This document shows, one piece after another, positions 1 through 7,337 of a stretch of 9,256 bases of DNA (position 1 is the stretch's first letter; each line of letters begins with the position of its first letter). The notes under the pieces were generated by a model. That model saw only the letters and a list, made by a program, of their open reading frames with translations, was not told where the DNA came from and did no database searches. Location: NCBI GenBank assembly GCA_964626885.1, contig CAZVJA010000210.1, positions 1-9,256 on the forward strand, given 5' to 3'. A program made the position numbers and the translations under genes. Source of the DNA: CAZVJA01 sp964626885 (GTDB taxonomy: Bacteria > Planctomycetota > Planctomycetia > Planctomycetales > Planctomycetaceae).

Positions 1-80
1 GACGCTCCGTCGGAGCCGCCACAACGAGAGACATTCGGTCGCAGCGGCTCGGCGGGAGCCTCGCCCTCCCTGTCTTGAAA
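1..80. repeat. Intergenic palindromic repeat, family 1, copy 1 (cut by window edge)
   Basis: The first 55 nt match 1285-1339 at 52 of 55 positions, and the tail (ctcgccctccc at 60-70, then a stretch ending ttgaaa) also recurs in that copy. It contains a perfect palindrome, GCTCCG-T-CGGAGC (4-16), and a GCGGCTCGGCGG segment (44-55) that can pair back on the first arm. The left terminal arm seen in copy 2 would lie before base 1, so this copy is probably incomplete only because of the window boundary. It contains no credible coding sequence. Family membership is read directly from the alignment of the two copies; genome-wide abundance is inferred. Confidence 0.8.
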
Positions 81-270
81 CCACGTGTTGAAACCCTTTT
101 GCAAAGCATCGAGAACGTCATCATAACCCAGCCGGCACCGCATGCCACAGGGCCCTGTTTAGAGCGGGGCGGCTTGACCGAGGCAATTACCGGGCGTACA
201 ACGGACGGAACGAATCGGACGCCAATCGACCGGCTGACTTGCCGGTCGTGCCGTTAGGAACCATGCCAGC

Positions 271-275
271 GAGGG
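271..275 (+). promoter_or_regulatory. Ribosome binding site of the DHDPS-superfamily gene
   Basis: GAGGG lies 7 nt before the ATG at 283, a normal Shine-Dalgarno distance. It supports the chosen start. Confidence 0.55.
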
Positions 276-282
276 CTCAACA

Positions 283-1227
283 ATGAGCAAGACGTATCAT
301 CCCGAATTGATCCGCTCGGTCCATCTCGTTCCGCTGACGGCGTTCGATGCGTCAGGGAAGTTGAACGCGAAATTGCAGGCGGAACACACCGCCCGGATGT
401 ATGCGGCGGGAATGCGGGTCTTCATGCCGGCGGCGGGGACGAGTGAATTTCATAGCCTGTCGGCCGATGAAATTGTTGAGATCGTGAAGATCACCCGCCA
501 GGCGTCGGGGCCCGATGCCCAGATCTTCGCGGCGGTCGGCTTGCAGATCGGCCATGCGATCGACGTCGCCAAGCGATCGCTCGACGCCGGGGCGACCGGC
601 ATCATGTTCATGCCGTTCGCGCACCCGTATCTCAGCGACGCCGGTGCGCGCGATTATTACCTGCAGGTCATCGAGCAAGCCAAGTGCCCGGCGCTCATTT
701 ACAAAAAAGGGCCGCTGCCGAGCGACGCGTTGCTGCTGGAATTGGCCGACAACCCGCACGTCGTCGGCGTGAAATACGCAGTCAACGAGATGCACGAATT
801 CCGCAAGGTCGTTCTGGCGGATGGCGGGCGGATCGAATGGCTGTGCGGGTCGGCGGAGCGGTACGCCCCGTATTACATGCTTGCAGGAGCGACAGGCTAC
901 ACGACCGGCGCGGGGAATATCTGCCCGCATCTGACGCTCGCCATGCACGCGGCCTTCACGGCGGGGCAATATGACGAAGGCATGCGGCTGCAAAAGCTGA
1001 TTCTGCCGATTGAAGATTACCGCGCCCGGACCGGCGACAGCTACAACATCAGCATGCTCAAGCGGGGGATGTTGCTCTTGGGGCAGGACTTCGGCAAGGT
1101 CCGCGCGCCGCAACGGCAGTTGACGAGTGCGGAGTGCGCGGAGATCGACGCGCTGGTGAAGCCGATCATCGCGGCGGAGAAAGAGCTCGAGAAGGAGCTG
1201 ACTACGATGGGGCTTTCAAAACGGTGA
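283..1227 (+). CDS. DHDPS/NAL-superfamily lyase, similar to 5-dehydro-4-deoxyglucarate dehydratase
   Basis: This 314-residue protein is a class I (Schiff-base) TIM-barrel enzyme of the dihydrodipicolinate synthase/N-acetylneuraminate lyase superfamily, which cleaves, condenses or dehydrates 2-keto acids. Visible landmarks are the substrate-carboxylate loop AGTSEFHSL (51-59), the barrel tyrosine in ALIY (Tyr140) and the Schiff-base lysine in VVGVKYAVNE (Lys164). The loop resembles the GGTGEFFSL form of 5-dehydro-4-deoxyglucarate dehydratases more than the GTTGE of true DapA. The C-terminal part (Y-R-A-R...SYNISMLKRG, about 247-262, then VRAPQRQLTSAE at 273-284) also follows that group, which would convert the keto-acid to 2-oxoglutarate semialdehyde in sugar-acid catabolism. 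The length is usual for the family. A charged tail (298-314) follows the barrel. No sugar-acid transporter or partner dehydrogenase is adjacent, so substrate is unresolved; a lysine-pathway DapA role is less likely. The gene stands alone between two copies of an intergenic repeat. Family is secure; the specific reaction is inferred. Confidence 0.9.
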   Translation: MSKTYHPELIRSVHLVPLTAFDASGKLNAKLQAEHTARMYAAGMRVFMPAAGTSEFHSLSADEIVEIVKITRQASGPDAQIFAAVGLQIGHAIDVAKRSLDAGATGIMFMPFAHPYLSDAGARDYYLQVIEQAKCPALIYKKGPLPSDALLLELADNPHVVGVKYAVNEMHEFRKVVLADGGRIEWLCGSAERYAPYYMLAGATGYTTGAGNICPHLTLAMHAAFTAGQYDEGMRLQKLILPIEDYRARTGDSYNISMLKRGMLLLGQDFGKVRAPQRQLTSAECAEIDALVKPIIAAEKELEKELTTMGLSKR

Positions 1228-1276
1228 GCGTTCTAAAGATCGGACGCTTCTCGAAGTGGTTTTAAGCCTTGTATTT

Positions 1277-1382
1277 GGGAGGGCGACGCTCCGTCGGAGC
1301 CGCCACAACGCGAGACTTTCGGTCACAGCGGCTCGGCGGACCACCCTTCGGTCGGTGCCCCCTCGCCCTCCCGGTTTTGAAA
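1277..1382. repeat. Intergenic palindromic repeat, family 1, copy 2
   Basis: The element is bounded by a perfect 10-nt inverted repeat, GGGAGGGCGA (1277-1286) and TCGCCCTCCC (1363-1372). Inside it are the GCTCCG-T-CGGAGC palindrome (1288-1300) and a GCGGCTCGGCGG arm, so the whole can fold into a branched hairpin. Positions 1285-1339 match 1-55 with three differences. It then carries a stretch of about 18 extra nt (accacccttcggtcggt and following) that is absent from copy 1, before both copies rejoin at ctcgccctccc. It lies between the stop of the DHDPS-family gene and the fusA terminator. It resembles a REP-type non-autonomous intergenic repeat; no transposase is in the window. Confidence 0.8.
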
Positions 1383-1384
1383 TG

Positions 1385-1415
1385 AAAAAGCCCACCGACA
1401 ATCGTCGGTGGGCTT
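1385..1415 (-). terminator. Rho-independent terminator of fusA
   Basis: A perfect 12-bp stem, AAGCCCACCGAC (1388-1399) with GTCGGTGGGCTT (1404-1415), encloses a 4-nt loop. Read on the minus strand it is followed by a run of T (complement of 1385-1389), starting about 30 nt after the fusA stop codon. On the plus strand the following bases (gagtgtttt) give a poorer tail, so it may also act weakly on transcripts from the upstream plus-strand gene. Confidence 0.88.
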
Positions 1416-1445
1416 GAGTGTTTTCGGCGATGCTCGGATCGCGTT

Positions 1446-3578
1446 TCAGTGCGAGACCGCCAGCCGTTCCTCTTTTTCGGCCTTGCGGCGGGCGATGACT
1501 TCGTCCTGCAGGTTGGTCGGCAGCATTTTATATCGGGAGAATTCCATGCTGAACGAACCTTTTCCCTGCGTCATCGAGCGGAGCTCGTTGGCGTAGTCGA
1601 ACATGTTGGCCAGCGGCACCTCGGCGAGAATGACGCTAATTCCCATACGAGCATCCGTCGAGTTGATGATGCCCCGCTTGCTGGAAATGTGGCCGGTGAC
1701 CGGTCCCTGGAATTCCTCCGGAATCTCGACTTCCAACTTCATGATCGGCTCTTGCAGGGCGAGTTTGGCCTTCTTCAAGGTATCTCGCATGCAGTTGAAG
1801 CCGCAGATGTTGAACGCCATTTCGGAACTGTCGACGTCGTGGTACGAGCCGTCCTGCAGAACCATCTGCACGCCGACGACCTCACATTCGCACAGCGGAC
1901 CTTTATCGAGAGCCCGCTTGAAGCCGGCGTCGACCGGCGAAATATATTCCTTGGGAATGCGTCCCTGTGTGACTTCGTTGACGAACTCGTAGGTCACCGG
2001 CGCGTCTTCCGGCAGCGGAACCAGTTTGCCGACGACATGGGCGTATTGACCCGAACCGCCGGTCTGCTTCTTGTGCTTGAAGTTGAACTCGACTTCCTTG
2101 GTCGGGCATTCGCGATAGGCCACCCTCGGCTCGCCCACGAGGCATTCGCACTTGTATTCGCGGCGAATCCGTTCGATGTAGATTTCGAGGTGCAACTGCC
2201 CCATACCGGCGATGATCGTCTGGCCCGATTCCTGATCGGTCGTGACCTGGAAGGTCGGGTCTTCGCGGCGGAAACGCTCGAGCGCCTTGCTCAAACGGTC
2301 GGCGCCGTCGCGCTTCATCGGCTCGATCGACAGCCGCATGACCGGCTCGGGAACGAAGATGCTTTCCAGGGCGTATTCGACACCATTGCCGCAGAAAGTA
2401 TCGCCCGAGGCACAATCGACGCCGACGACCGCCACGATGTCTCCGGCTTCGGCGACATCGATGTCTTCTCGTTCATCAGCATGCATGCGGACCAGACGAC
2501 CGAAGCGGACGCTCTTGCCGGTTCGCATGTTGGTGTAGCTTTCTCCTTTGACGATCTTCCCTTGATAGATACGGAAGTAGGTCAATTGGCCGAAGGTCTC
2601 GACGACGGTTTTGAACGCCATCGAGACGAGCGGTTCGCTGGATGATGTTGCGAGAACTTTGCGCGGCGGCGGCTCGGTTCCTGCTTTTGCGGCGGCACGT
2701 TCGGCGGCCACGTCGGTCGCGGTGATCTGGCGGTCTTTCGGACCGGGGAGATAGCGGATGACGGCGTCGAGCAGTTCTTGCACGCCTTTATTCTTGACCG
2801 CGGTCCCCATCATCACCGGAGTCAGTTCCTGTCCCAGGCAGGCCTCACGAATGAGCGGGTAGATCTCCTCCGCGGGGATATCGCGCTCCTCGAGCAGCGC
2901 TTCCATCAATTGGTCGCTGTACAGTGAGAGCGTCTCGAGCATTTCACCGCGGGCCGTCTTGGCCTGTTCCTGGAATTCCGCGGGAATCGCTTCACGGCGA
3001 ATCTTTTCTCCCTGAGTCCCGTCGAAGTAGACCGCCTGCATGGTGATCAGATCGATCACGCCGGCGAAGTTCGATTCGCTTCCCATGGGAAGTTGCAGAG
3101 GCAGGGGGGTGACGCCCAGCTTCTCGCGGATCTGCTTGATGACCGAAGCGGGGTTGGCGCCGGTGCGGTCCATTTTGTTGATGAATGCGATCCGCGGAAC
3201 GTGATAACGCTTCATCTGCCGGTCGACGGTGAGCGACTGGCTCTGCACGCCGCCGACGGCGCACAACACCAGCACCGCGCCGTCGAGCACGCGGAGGCTG
3301 CGTTCGACTTCAACCGTGAAGTCGACGTGTCCCGGGGTGTCGATGACGTTGATGGAGTAACCGTCCCAATCGACCTGCGTCGCGGCGGACGTGATGGTGA
3401 TGCCGCGTTCGCGCTCCAGCTCCATGAAGTCCATCGTCGCGCCGCCGTCGCCTCCTTTAACCTCCAGCATGCGGTGAATGCGGCCGGAGTAAAACAAGAT
3501 GCGCTCCGTGAGCGTGGTCTTGCCCGAGTCGATGTGAGCCGAGATGCCGATATTGCGGTGTTTGAGGACGTTCTTCAT
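1446..3578 (-). CDS. fusA: Elongation factor G, spdEFG1/mitochondrial EF-G1-like
   Basis: This 710-residue translational GTPase catalyses GTP-driven translocation of tRNA and mRNA on the ribosome in the cytoplasm. The G domain shows G1 AHIDSGKTT (14-22), switch I RGITI (58-62) with its Thr, G3 DTPGH (80-84) and G4 NKMD (134-137). Domain II begins near 315 (EPLVSMAFKTV). Domain III carries the GQLHLEIYIERI stretch, domain IV the YHDVDSSEMAF tip loop that enters the decoding site, and domain V ends near SMEFSRYKMLP. Length is normal for EF-G. The Ser in HIDSGKTT, the EVKGGDG insertion before switch I and the LCAVGGVQSQ and GIDCASGDTF-like stretches match mitochondrial EF-G1 and the spdEFG1 group better than canonical fusA. 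I see no clear Shine-Dalgarno before the start; the ATG is fixed by the conserved N-terminus. No rpsL, rpsG or tuf is adjacent, unlike the classical str operon. The gene ends in its own strong terminator. Confidence 0.97.
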   Translation of the reverse strand: MKNVLKHRNIGISAHIDSGKTTLTERILFYSGRIHRMLEVKGGDGGATMDFMELERERGITITSAATQVDWDGYSINVIDTPGHVDFTVEVERSLRVLDGAVLVLCAVGGVQSQSLTVDRQMKRYHVPRIAFINKMDRTGANPASVIKQIREKLGVTPLPLQLPMGSESNFAGVIDLITMQAVYFDGTQGEKIRREAIPAEFQEQAKTARGEMLETLSLYSDQLMEALLEERDIPAEEIYPLIREACLGQELTPVMMGTAVKNKGVQELLDAVIRYLPGPKDRQITATDVAAERAAAKAGTEPPPRKVLATSSSEPLVSMAFKTVVETFGQLTYFRIYQGKIVKGESYTNMRTGKSVRFGRLVRMHADEREDIDVAEAGDIVAVVGVDCASGDTFCGNGVEYALESIFVPEPVMRLSIEPMKRDGADRLSKALERFRREDPTFQVTTDQESGQTIIAGMGQLHLEIYIERIRREYKCECLVGEPRVAYRECPTKEVEFNFKHKKQTGGSGQYAHVVGKLVPLPEDAPVTYEFVNEVTQGRIPKEYISPVDAGFKRALDKGPLCECEVVGVQMVLQDGSYHDVDSSEMAFNICGFNCMRDTLKKAKLALQEPIMKLEVEIPEEFQGPVTGHISSKRGIINSTDARMGISVILAEVPLANMFDYANELRSMTQGKGSFSMEFSRYKMLPTNLQDEVIARRKAEKEERLAVSH

Positions 3579-3627
3579 GGGACTTGTGGTTCAGCTAAAC
3601 GAGTCGAAAACGTGGTTGTGGCGATGC

Positions 3628-3644
3628 ACCGGGACGATCCCGGT
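3628..3644 (-). promoter_or_regulatory. Tight hairpin upstream of fusA
   Basis: ACCGGGA (3628-3634) and TCCCGGT (3638-3644) form a perfect 7-bp GC-rich stem with a 3-nt loop, 50 nt before the fusA start codon. If transcription starts upstream, it would sit in the fusA leader. It shares the 7-bp stem and 3-nt loop design of two hairpins near 8070 and 8180, so it may be a dispersed repeat and not a regulator. The structure is seen directly; any role is inferred. Confidence 0.4.
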
Positions 3645-4006
3645 ACCTGCCCGAAAATTTACAACTTGCCGACATGACCGCTGCCAGACGCGGTGCAAAG
3701 ACACCCCGACTGCCACGCCGCTCGGCGCTGTTGCGAGTTTTGAACGCTCGAGGGAAACCTACCGTTGCTCCCGCTCGAACATCGAAGGAGGGTCGTTCGG
3801 GAAGGCTTTGCCAGTCGCGGCCAACTCGATCCTTCGAGCCGCGCCCCTTCACTCAGCCTGAGTTTTCAGTCTGAGGGAAGTGGCAAAGTGATGCTGCATC
3901 TTATCGTCCGTGCCGATTGGGGGAAAGAGGGAAAATCGCCGAAACCATAGCTGTCGCATTATTTACGGCATATTCACATTGTTGGTGGCTGTCTCAAGGG
4001 GACCGA

Positions 4007-4038
4007 CTCGGCGGCGAGAAACCGCTCTCACCGCCGAG
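4007..4038 (-). terminator. Long hairpin downstream of ppdK, possible 3' end element
   Basis: The arms CTCGGCGG (4007-4014) and CCGCCGAG (4031-4038) continue inward through one C/A mismatch into GAGA (4016-4019) and TCTC (4026-4029), with a 6-nt loop. That makes a 13-position stem with one mismatch, about 130 nt after the ppdK stop. No T-run follows on either strand, so it is not a textbook intrinsic terminator. It could stabilise the ppdK 3' end or be an intergenic repeat. Confidence 0.35.
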
Positions 4039-4126
4039 GCACAACCTCTTTGCACAAATTACCTTGCGATAACCAGCCCCAATCGCTCAAAGTTTCTGGG
4101 TGGGGAGATGTCTCCACAGCCCGGCT

Positions 4127-4153
4127 GCCCACGGTCAAGTTCGACAAGTGGGC
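4127..4153 (-). terminator. Hairpin just after the ppdK stop codon
   Basis: GCCCAC (4127-4132) pairs with GTGGGC (4148-4153), with inner GTC/GAC pairing (4134-4136 with 4143-4145), 16 nt beyond the ppdK stop. On the minus strand no T-run follows; the T-rich tract (tttctt) lies on the plus-strand side, where no gene reads into it. It is therefore a weak candidate for the ppdK terminator. Confidence 0.3.
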
Positions 4154-4169
4154 TTTCTTATGTCAGGCG

Positions 4170-6914
4170 TCATTTGGCGAGTGCTGCCTGAGCCGCAGCC
4201 AACCGGGCGATTGGCACGCGGAAGGGGGAGCAGCTCACGTAATCGAGACCGATTTCGTGGCAGAACATCACGCTGGCAGGGTCGCCGCCATGTTCGCCAC
4301 AGATGCCGATCTTGAGCTTCGCGTTCGTTCCTCGGCCCCCCTCGACCCCAATCTTCATCAGCCGGCCGACGCCGTCCTTGTCGATCGTCTGGAAAGGATC
4401 GTTCGGAACGATATCGTTCTCCTGGTAGTAGCCGATGAATCCACCGTAGTCGTCGCGACTCATACCGAGAGCCGTCTGGGTGAGGTCGTTGGTGCCGAAG
4501 CTGAAAAATTCCGCGGATGTGGCGATCTGGTCGGCGCAGACCGCGGCGCGCGGCACCTCGATCATCGTTCCGACGAGGTACTTCACGGTGACGCCGGTCT
4601 CCTTGAAGACCGCCTCCGCCTGCTGGCGAACGATCTTCTCCTGGTTCTTGTATTCCGTGAGGAACCCAGCCAGCGGGATCATCACTTCCGGCTCGACCTT
4701 GATCCCCTCCTTCTGCACGATGCAAGCCGCCTCGAAGATCGCGCGGGCCTGCATGGCGGTGATTTCGGGATAAACGATCCCGAGGCGACAGCCGCGATGG
4801 CCGAGCATCGGGTTCATTTCCTTCAGTTCCTCGACGCGGCGATGTACGAACTCCTCGCTCACGCCGAGCGTCTTCGCGAGCTTCTGGGCGAGGTCCGGCT
4901 GCTCGTGCAGGTGATGTTCCGAGAGGAACTCATGCAGCGGCGGGTCGAGCAGACGAATCGTCACCGGGCGGCCGTTCATTTCGCGGAACAGTCCCGCGAA
5001 GTCGTCCCGCTGGAAGGGGAGCAGTTTGTTGACCGCCTTCTGCCGATCCGGCGTGTTATCCGCCAGGATCATCTCGCGAATTTCATCGAGATGGCTGAAG
5101 AACATATGCTCGGTGCGGCAGAGGCCAATCCCTTCCGCCCCGAACGCAACCGCCTGGGCGGCCTGATCGGGCTGGTCGGCGTTCGTGCGCACTTTCAACT
5201 TGCGATATTTGTCGACCCACGTCATCAGTTGCGCGTAGCGATGATAGACCTCGGAATCTTCCGGCTTGCGGGTCTTGTTGATGAGCACCTCGATCACTTC
5301 GCTGGGGCTGGTCGGAACTTTCCCCTCGAAAACTTCTCCGGTGAAGCCGTCGATGCTGATCCAATCCCCCTCTTTGAGAACCTTACCGCCGACGGTCATT
5401 GTGGCGGCATGATAGTCGATTTCGAGTGCCGAGCAGCCGACGATGCAGACCTTGCCCATCTGTCGGCTGACGAGTGCCGCGTGGGAGCTGGCACCGCCGA
5501 ACGCGGTGAGAATTCCCTTGGCGATTCGCATGCCGCGGAGGTCTTCCGGGCTCGTTTCGCGGCGGACGAGAATCAGCTCGACCTTCGGATTCTTGGCATA
5601 CAGCTCCTCGGCATCTCCCGCATGGAAGCAGATTTGCCCGGTGGCGGCGCCAGGGCCGGCGTTGATCCCCTTCGCGAGCAGCTTTCCGTCGTCCTGCGAC
5701 TTCTTCTTCGTGGCGGGATCGAAGATCGGCTGCAGGAGCTGGTTCAGGTCGTCGGCGGGAATACGCCGCTTCTGCAGCGCCTCTTCCGGAGTGATCAGCC
5801 CCTCGTTCACAAGATCGACCGCGATACGAACCGCCGCGAAGCCGGTCCGTTTGGCATTCCGTGTTTGCAGCATGTAGACGTTGCCGCGCTGAATTGTGAA
5901 CTCGATGTCCTGCACTTCCTTGTAGTGCTTTTCCAGCTTCTTGCCGATTGCATCGAGTTGCGCGTAGGCCTCCGGCATGTCCTTGGAGAGGGTGCTTTCG
6001 ATCCGTTTCGGCGTGCGGATGCCCGCGACGACGTCTTCCCCTTGTGCATTGATGAGGTAGTCGCCGTTGAAACCGGGGAGACCGAGAGCACAGTCGCGCG
6101 TCAGGCCGACGCCGGTGGCGCAGTCATCACCCAGGTTGCCGAAGACCATCGCTTGCACGTTACAGGCTGTGCCCCATTCGTGCGGAATGCCGTAATCGCG
6201 GCGATAGACGATTGCCCGGTCGTTCATCCAGCTGTTAAAGACCGCTCCGATTGCTCCCCAGATCTGCTGCATGGGATCGGTGGGGAAATCCTTGCCGGTA
6301 TTTTCCTTCACCATCTTCTTGAATTCCGCGACGATCTCCTGCAGCTGCTTGACGCTCAACTCGGAATCGTAAGTGACTCCCGCTTGCTTCTTCTTGTGGT
6401 GCAGAATCACCTCGAACGGGTCTTCGTCTTTCTTGCTCTTCGGCTTCATGTCGAGCACGACGTCGCCATACATCTGCACGAAGCGGCGATAGCTGTCCCA
6501 CGCGAAGCGTTCGTTCTGTGCCTGGTCGGCGAGTGCCTTGAGGGTCTCGTCGTTGAGGCCGATGTTGAGGACGGTGTCCATCATGCCGGGCATCGATTCG
6601 CGTGCCCCGGACCGGCAGGAGAGGAGCAGGGGGTTCTTCTTCGAGCCGAACTCGGCCCCCATCGTCTTTTCGATCTGCTTCAGCCCCGCCTCGACTTGCG
6701 ACTTCAGCTCCGCTGGATAGGTCTTGTTGTTGGCGTAATAGTGGTTGCACAGCTCCGTCGTGATGGTGAACCCCGCTGGGACGGGGAGCCCGATGTTGCT
6801 CATCTCGGCGAGGTTGGCCCCTTTGCCGCCGAGCAGGTTGCTCAACTTGGCGTCGCCGTCCGATTTTCCACCGCCGAAGGAATAGACATACTTGACCGAT
6901 TGAGATGTCGCCAT
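4170..6914 (-). CDS. ppdK: Pyruvate, phosphate dikinase
   Basis: This 914-residue protein reversibly converts pyruvate, ATP and phosphate to PEP, AMP and PPi in the cytoplasm, serving gluconeogenesis or PPi-linked glycolysis. The N-terminal ATP-grasp part begins with VYSFGGGKSDGDAK and GGKGANLAEM (about 10-38) and includes LLSCRSGARESMPGMMDTVLNIG (97-119) and LINAQGEDVVAGIRTP (287-302). The swivelling phosphohistidine domain has GGASSHAA with catalytic His478. The C-terminal PEP/pyruvate TIM barrel has GLCRTEHMFF (597-606) and ICGEHGGDP with catalytic Cys872. All core motifs are present, and GTACNVQAMVFGN and the CGEHGGDP end distinguish it from PEP synthase. It is some 40 residues longer than the clostridial enzyme, with part of the excess probably in the lysine-rich stretch near 157-177. 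The usual TSH before the catalytic His is SSH here. The start is supported by AAGGA seven nt upstream. No PPDK regulatory kinase gene is adjacent. Confidence 0.97.
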   Translation of the reverse strand: MATSQSVKYVYSFGGGKSDGDAKLSNLLGGKGANLAEMSNIGLPVPAGFTITTELCNHYYANNKTYPAELKSQVEAGLKQIEKTMGAEFGSKKNPLLLSCRSGARESMPGMMDTVLNIGLNDETLKALADQAQNERFAWDSYRRFVQMYGDVVLDMKPKSKKDEDPFEVILHHKKKQAGVTYDSELSVKQLQEIVAEFKKMVKENTGKDFPTDPMQQIWGAIGAVFNSWMNDRAIVYRRDYGIPHEWGTACNVQAMVFGNLGDDCATGVGLTRDCALGLPGFNGDYLINAQGEDVVAGIRTPKRIESTLSKDMPEAYAQLDAIGKKLEKHYKEVQDIEFTIQRGNVYMLQTRNAKRTGFAAVRIAVDLVNEGLITPEEALQKRRIPADDLNQLLQPIFDPATKKKSQDDGKLLAKGINAGPGAATGQICFHAGDAEELYAKNPKVELILVRRETSPEDLRGMRIAKGILTAFGGASSHAALVSRQMGKVCIVGCSALEIDYHAATMTVGGKVLKEGDWISIDGFTGEVFEGKVPTSPSEVIEVLINKTRKPEDSEVYHRYAQLMTWVDKYRKLKVRTNADQPDQAAQAVAFGAEGIGLCRTEHMFFSHLDEIREMILADNTPDRQKAVNKLLPFQRDDFAGLFREMNGRPVTIRLLDPPLHEFLSEHHLHEQPDLAQKLAKTLGVSEEFVHRRVEELKEMNPMLGHRGCRLGIVYPEITAMQARAIFEAACIVQKEGIKVEPEVMIPLAGFLTEYKNQEKIVRQQAEAVFKETGVTVKYLVGTMIEVPRAAVCADQIATSAEFFSFGTNDLTQTALGMSRDDYGGFIGYYQENDIVPNDPFQTIDKDGVGRLMKIGVEGGRGTNAKLKIGICGEHGGDPASVMFCHEIGLDYVSCSPFRVPIARLAAAQAALAK

Positions 6915-6921
6915 GCGAGAA

Positions 6922-6926
6922 TCCTT
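6922..6926 (-). promoter_or_regulatory. Ribosome binding site of ppdK
   Basis: Read on the minus strand, AAGGA lies 7 nt before the ATG at 6914. It is a good Shine-Dalgarno match and fixes the start, which also begins right before the conserved VYSFGGG motif. Confidence 0.7.
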
Positions 6927-7231
6927 GAAACTGAAAAAAGCTCGAGTGTCGTGTTCTGTTCGCTGCCGGAGGCGCGGAACGTCACCGGCTGTCCGGACTC
7001 ATTACTTTCTGTCGAGAGAGCCCGTCGGGCGATGAGGCGCGACCGTGCTGTTCCGGACTCTGATCCCGACGTTCGTCCCGCATTCCTTGCTCGAAGCGGA
7101 ACTTGCTGACTGTGGTTCGACGGCGCTCCGCTCGCCACGCAAGGTGTTTTGAGCCGGACCGCCGACCGTTGCACCCCGCCCAGCGAGCCGACCCACGACT
7201 CGTCAAACCGGAACCGAAGGCACACTATCAT

Positions 7232-7254
7232 TGCCTTGCCAAAGTTTCAAGGCA
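7232..7254. promoter_or_regulatory. Inverted repeat in the ppdK/FHA divergent region
   Basis: TGCCTTG (7232-7238) and CAAGGCA (7248-7254) are perfect inverted arms around a 9-nt AT-richer centre. The spacing and its location in a shared promoter region would fit an operator for a dimeric regulator. A chance or hairpin-forming sequence is equally possible. Confidence 0.25.
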
Positions 7255-7337
7255 GCGGAGTCTGTTCCGGAGGCGGAGATTAGGCCGAACTTCCGGCCCG
7301 GAAAGCGGTTATGCGACGGCTATGTGAACAATGCTCC

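Larger units (their letters stand above)
3579..4169. other. Non-coding region between ppdK (3' side) and fusA (5' side)
   Basis: This 591-nt gap holds the fusA leader and the ppdK 3' flank. No reading frame in it has protein-like composition or a good ribosome site. It contains a tight hairpin at 3628-3644, a weak inverted repeat (CTCAG 3852-3856 with CTGAG 3871-3875), a longer hairpin at 4007-4038 and a hairpin just after the ppdK stop (4127-4153). I found no tRNA cloverleaf. The fusA promoter must lie here if fusA is independently transcribed, but I could not identify a convincing pair of boxes. Confidence 0.6.

Noticed and set aside
75..257. A 60-codon plus-strand frame before the DHDPS-family gene
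   Set aside because: It begins at the end of a repeat, has no clear ribosome site and its translation has no family resemblance.
352..1113. A 253-codon minus-strand frame inside the DHDPS-family gene
   Set aside because: Antisense shadow with Arg-rich composition; the plus-strand frame carries the catalytic Tyr and Lys and a ribosome site.
1449..2645. A 398-codon plus-strand frame inside fusA
   Set aside because: Antisense shadow of conserved EF-G coding sequence, with no domain signal and no reason for independent expression.
3544..3950. Several short overlapping frames on both strands in the fusA leader region
   Set aside because: All are Arg/Ser/Pro-rich, overlap each other and have no recognisable motif or convincing ribosome site.
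4050..7109. A 1019-codon open frame on the plus strand covering all of ppdK
   Set aside because: It is exactly antisense to a full-length PPDK with all catalytic motifs. Its translation is rich in Arg, His, Asp and Leu with no recognisable domain, as expected from codon bias of a GC-rich gene read backwards. Frames like this are often misannotated.
7112..7131. A tggttcgacggcgctccg stretch that recalls a tRNA T-arm
   Set aside because: No acceptor stem, anticodon arm or D-arm can be placed around it.
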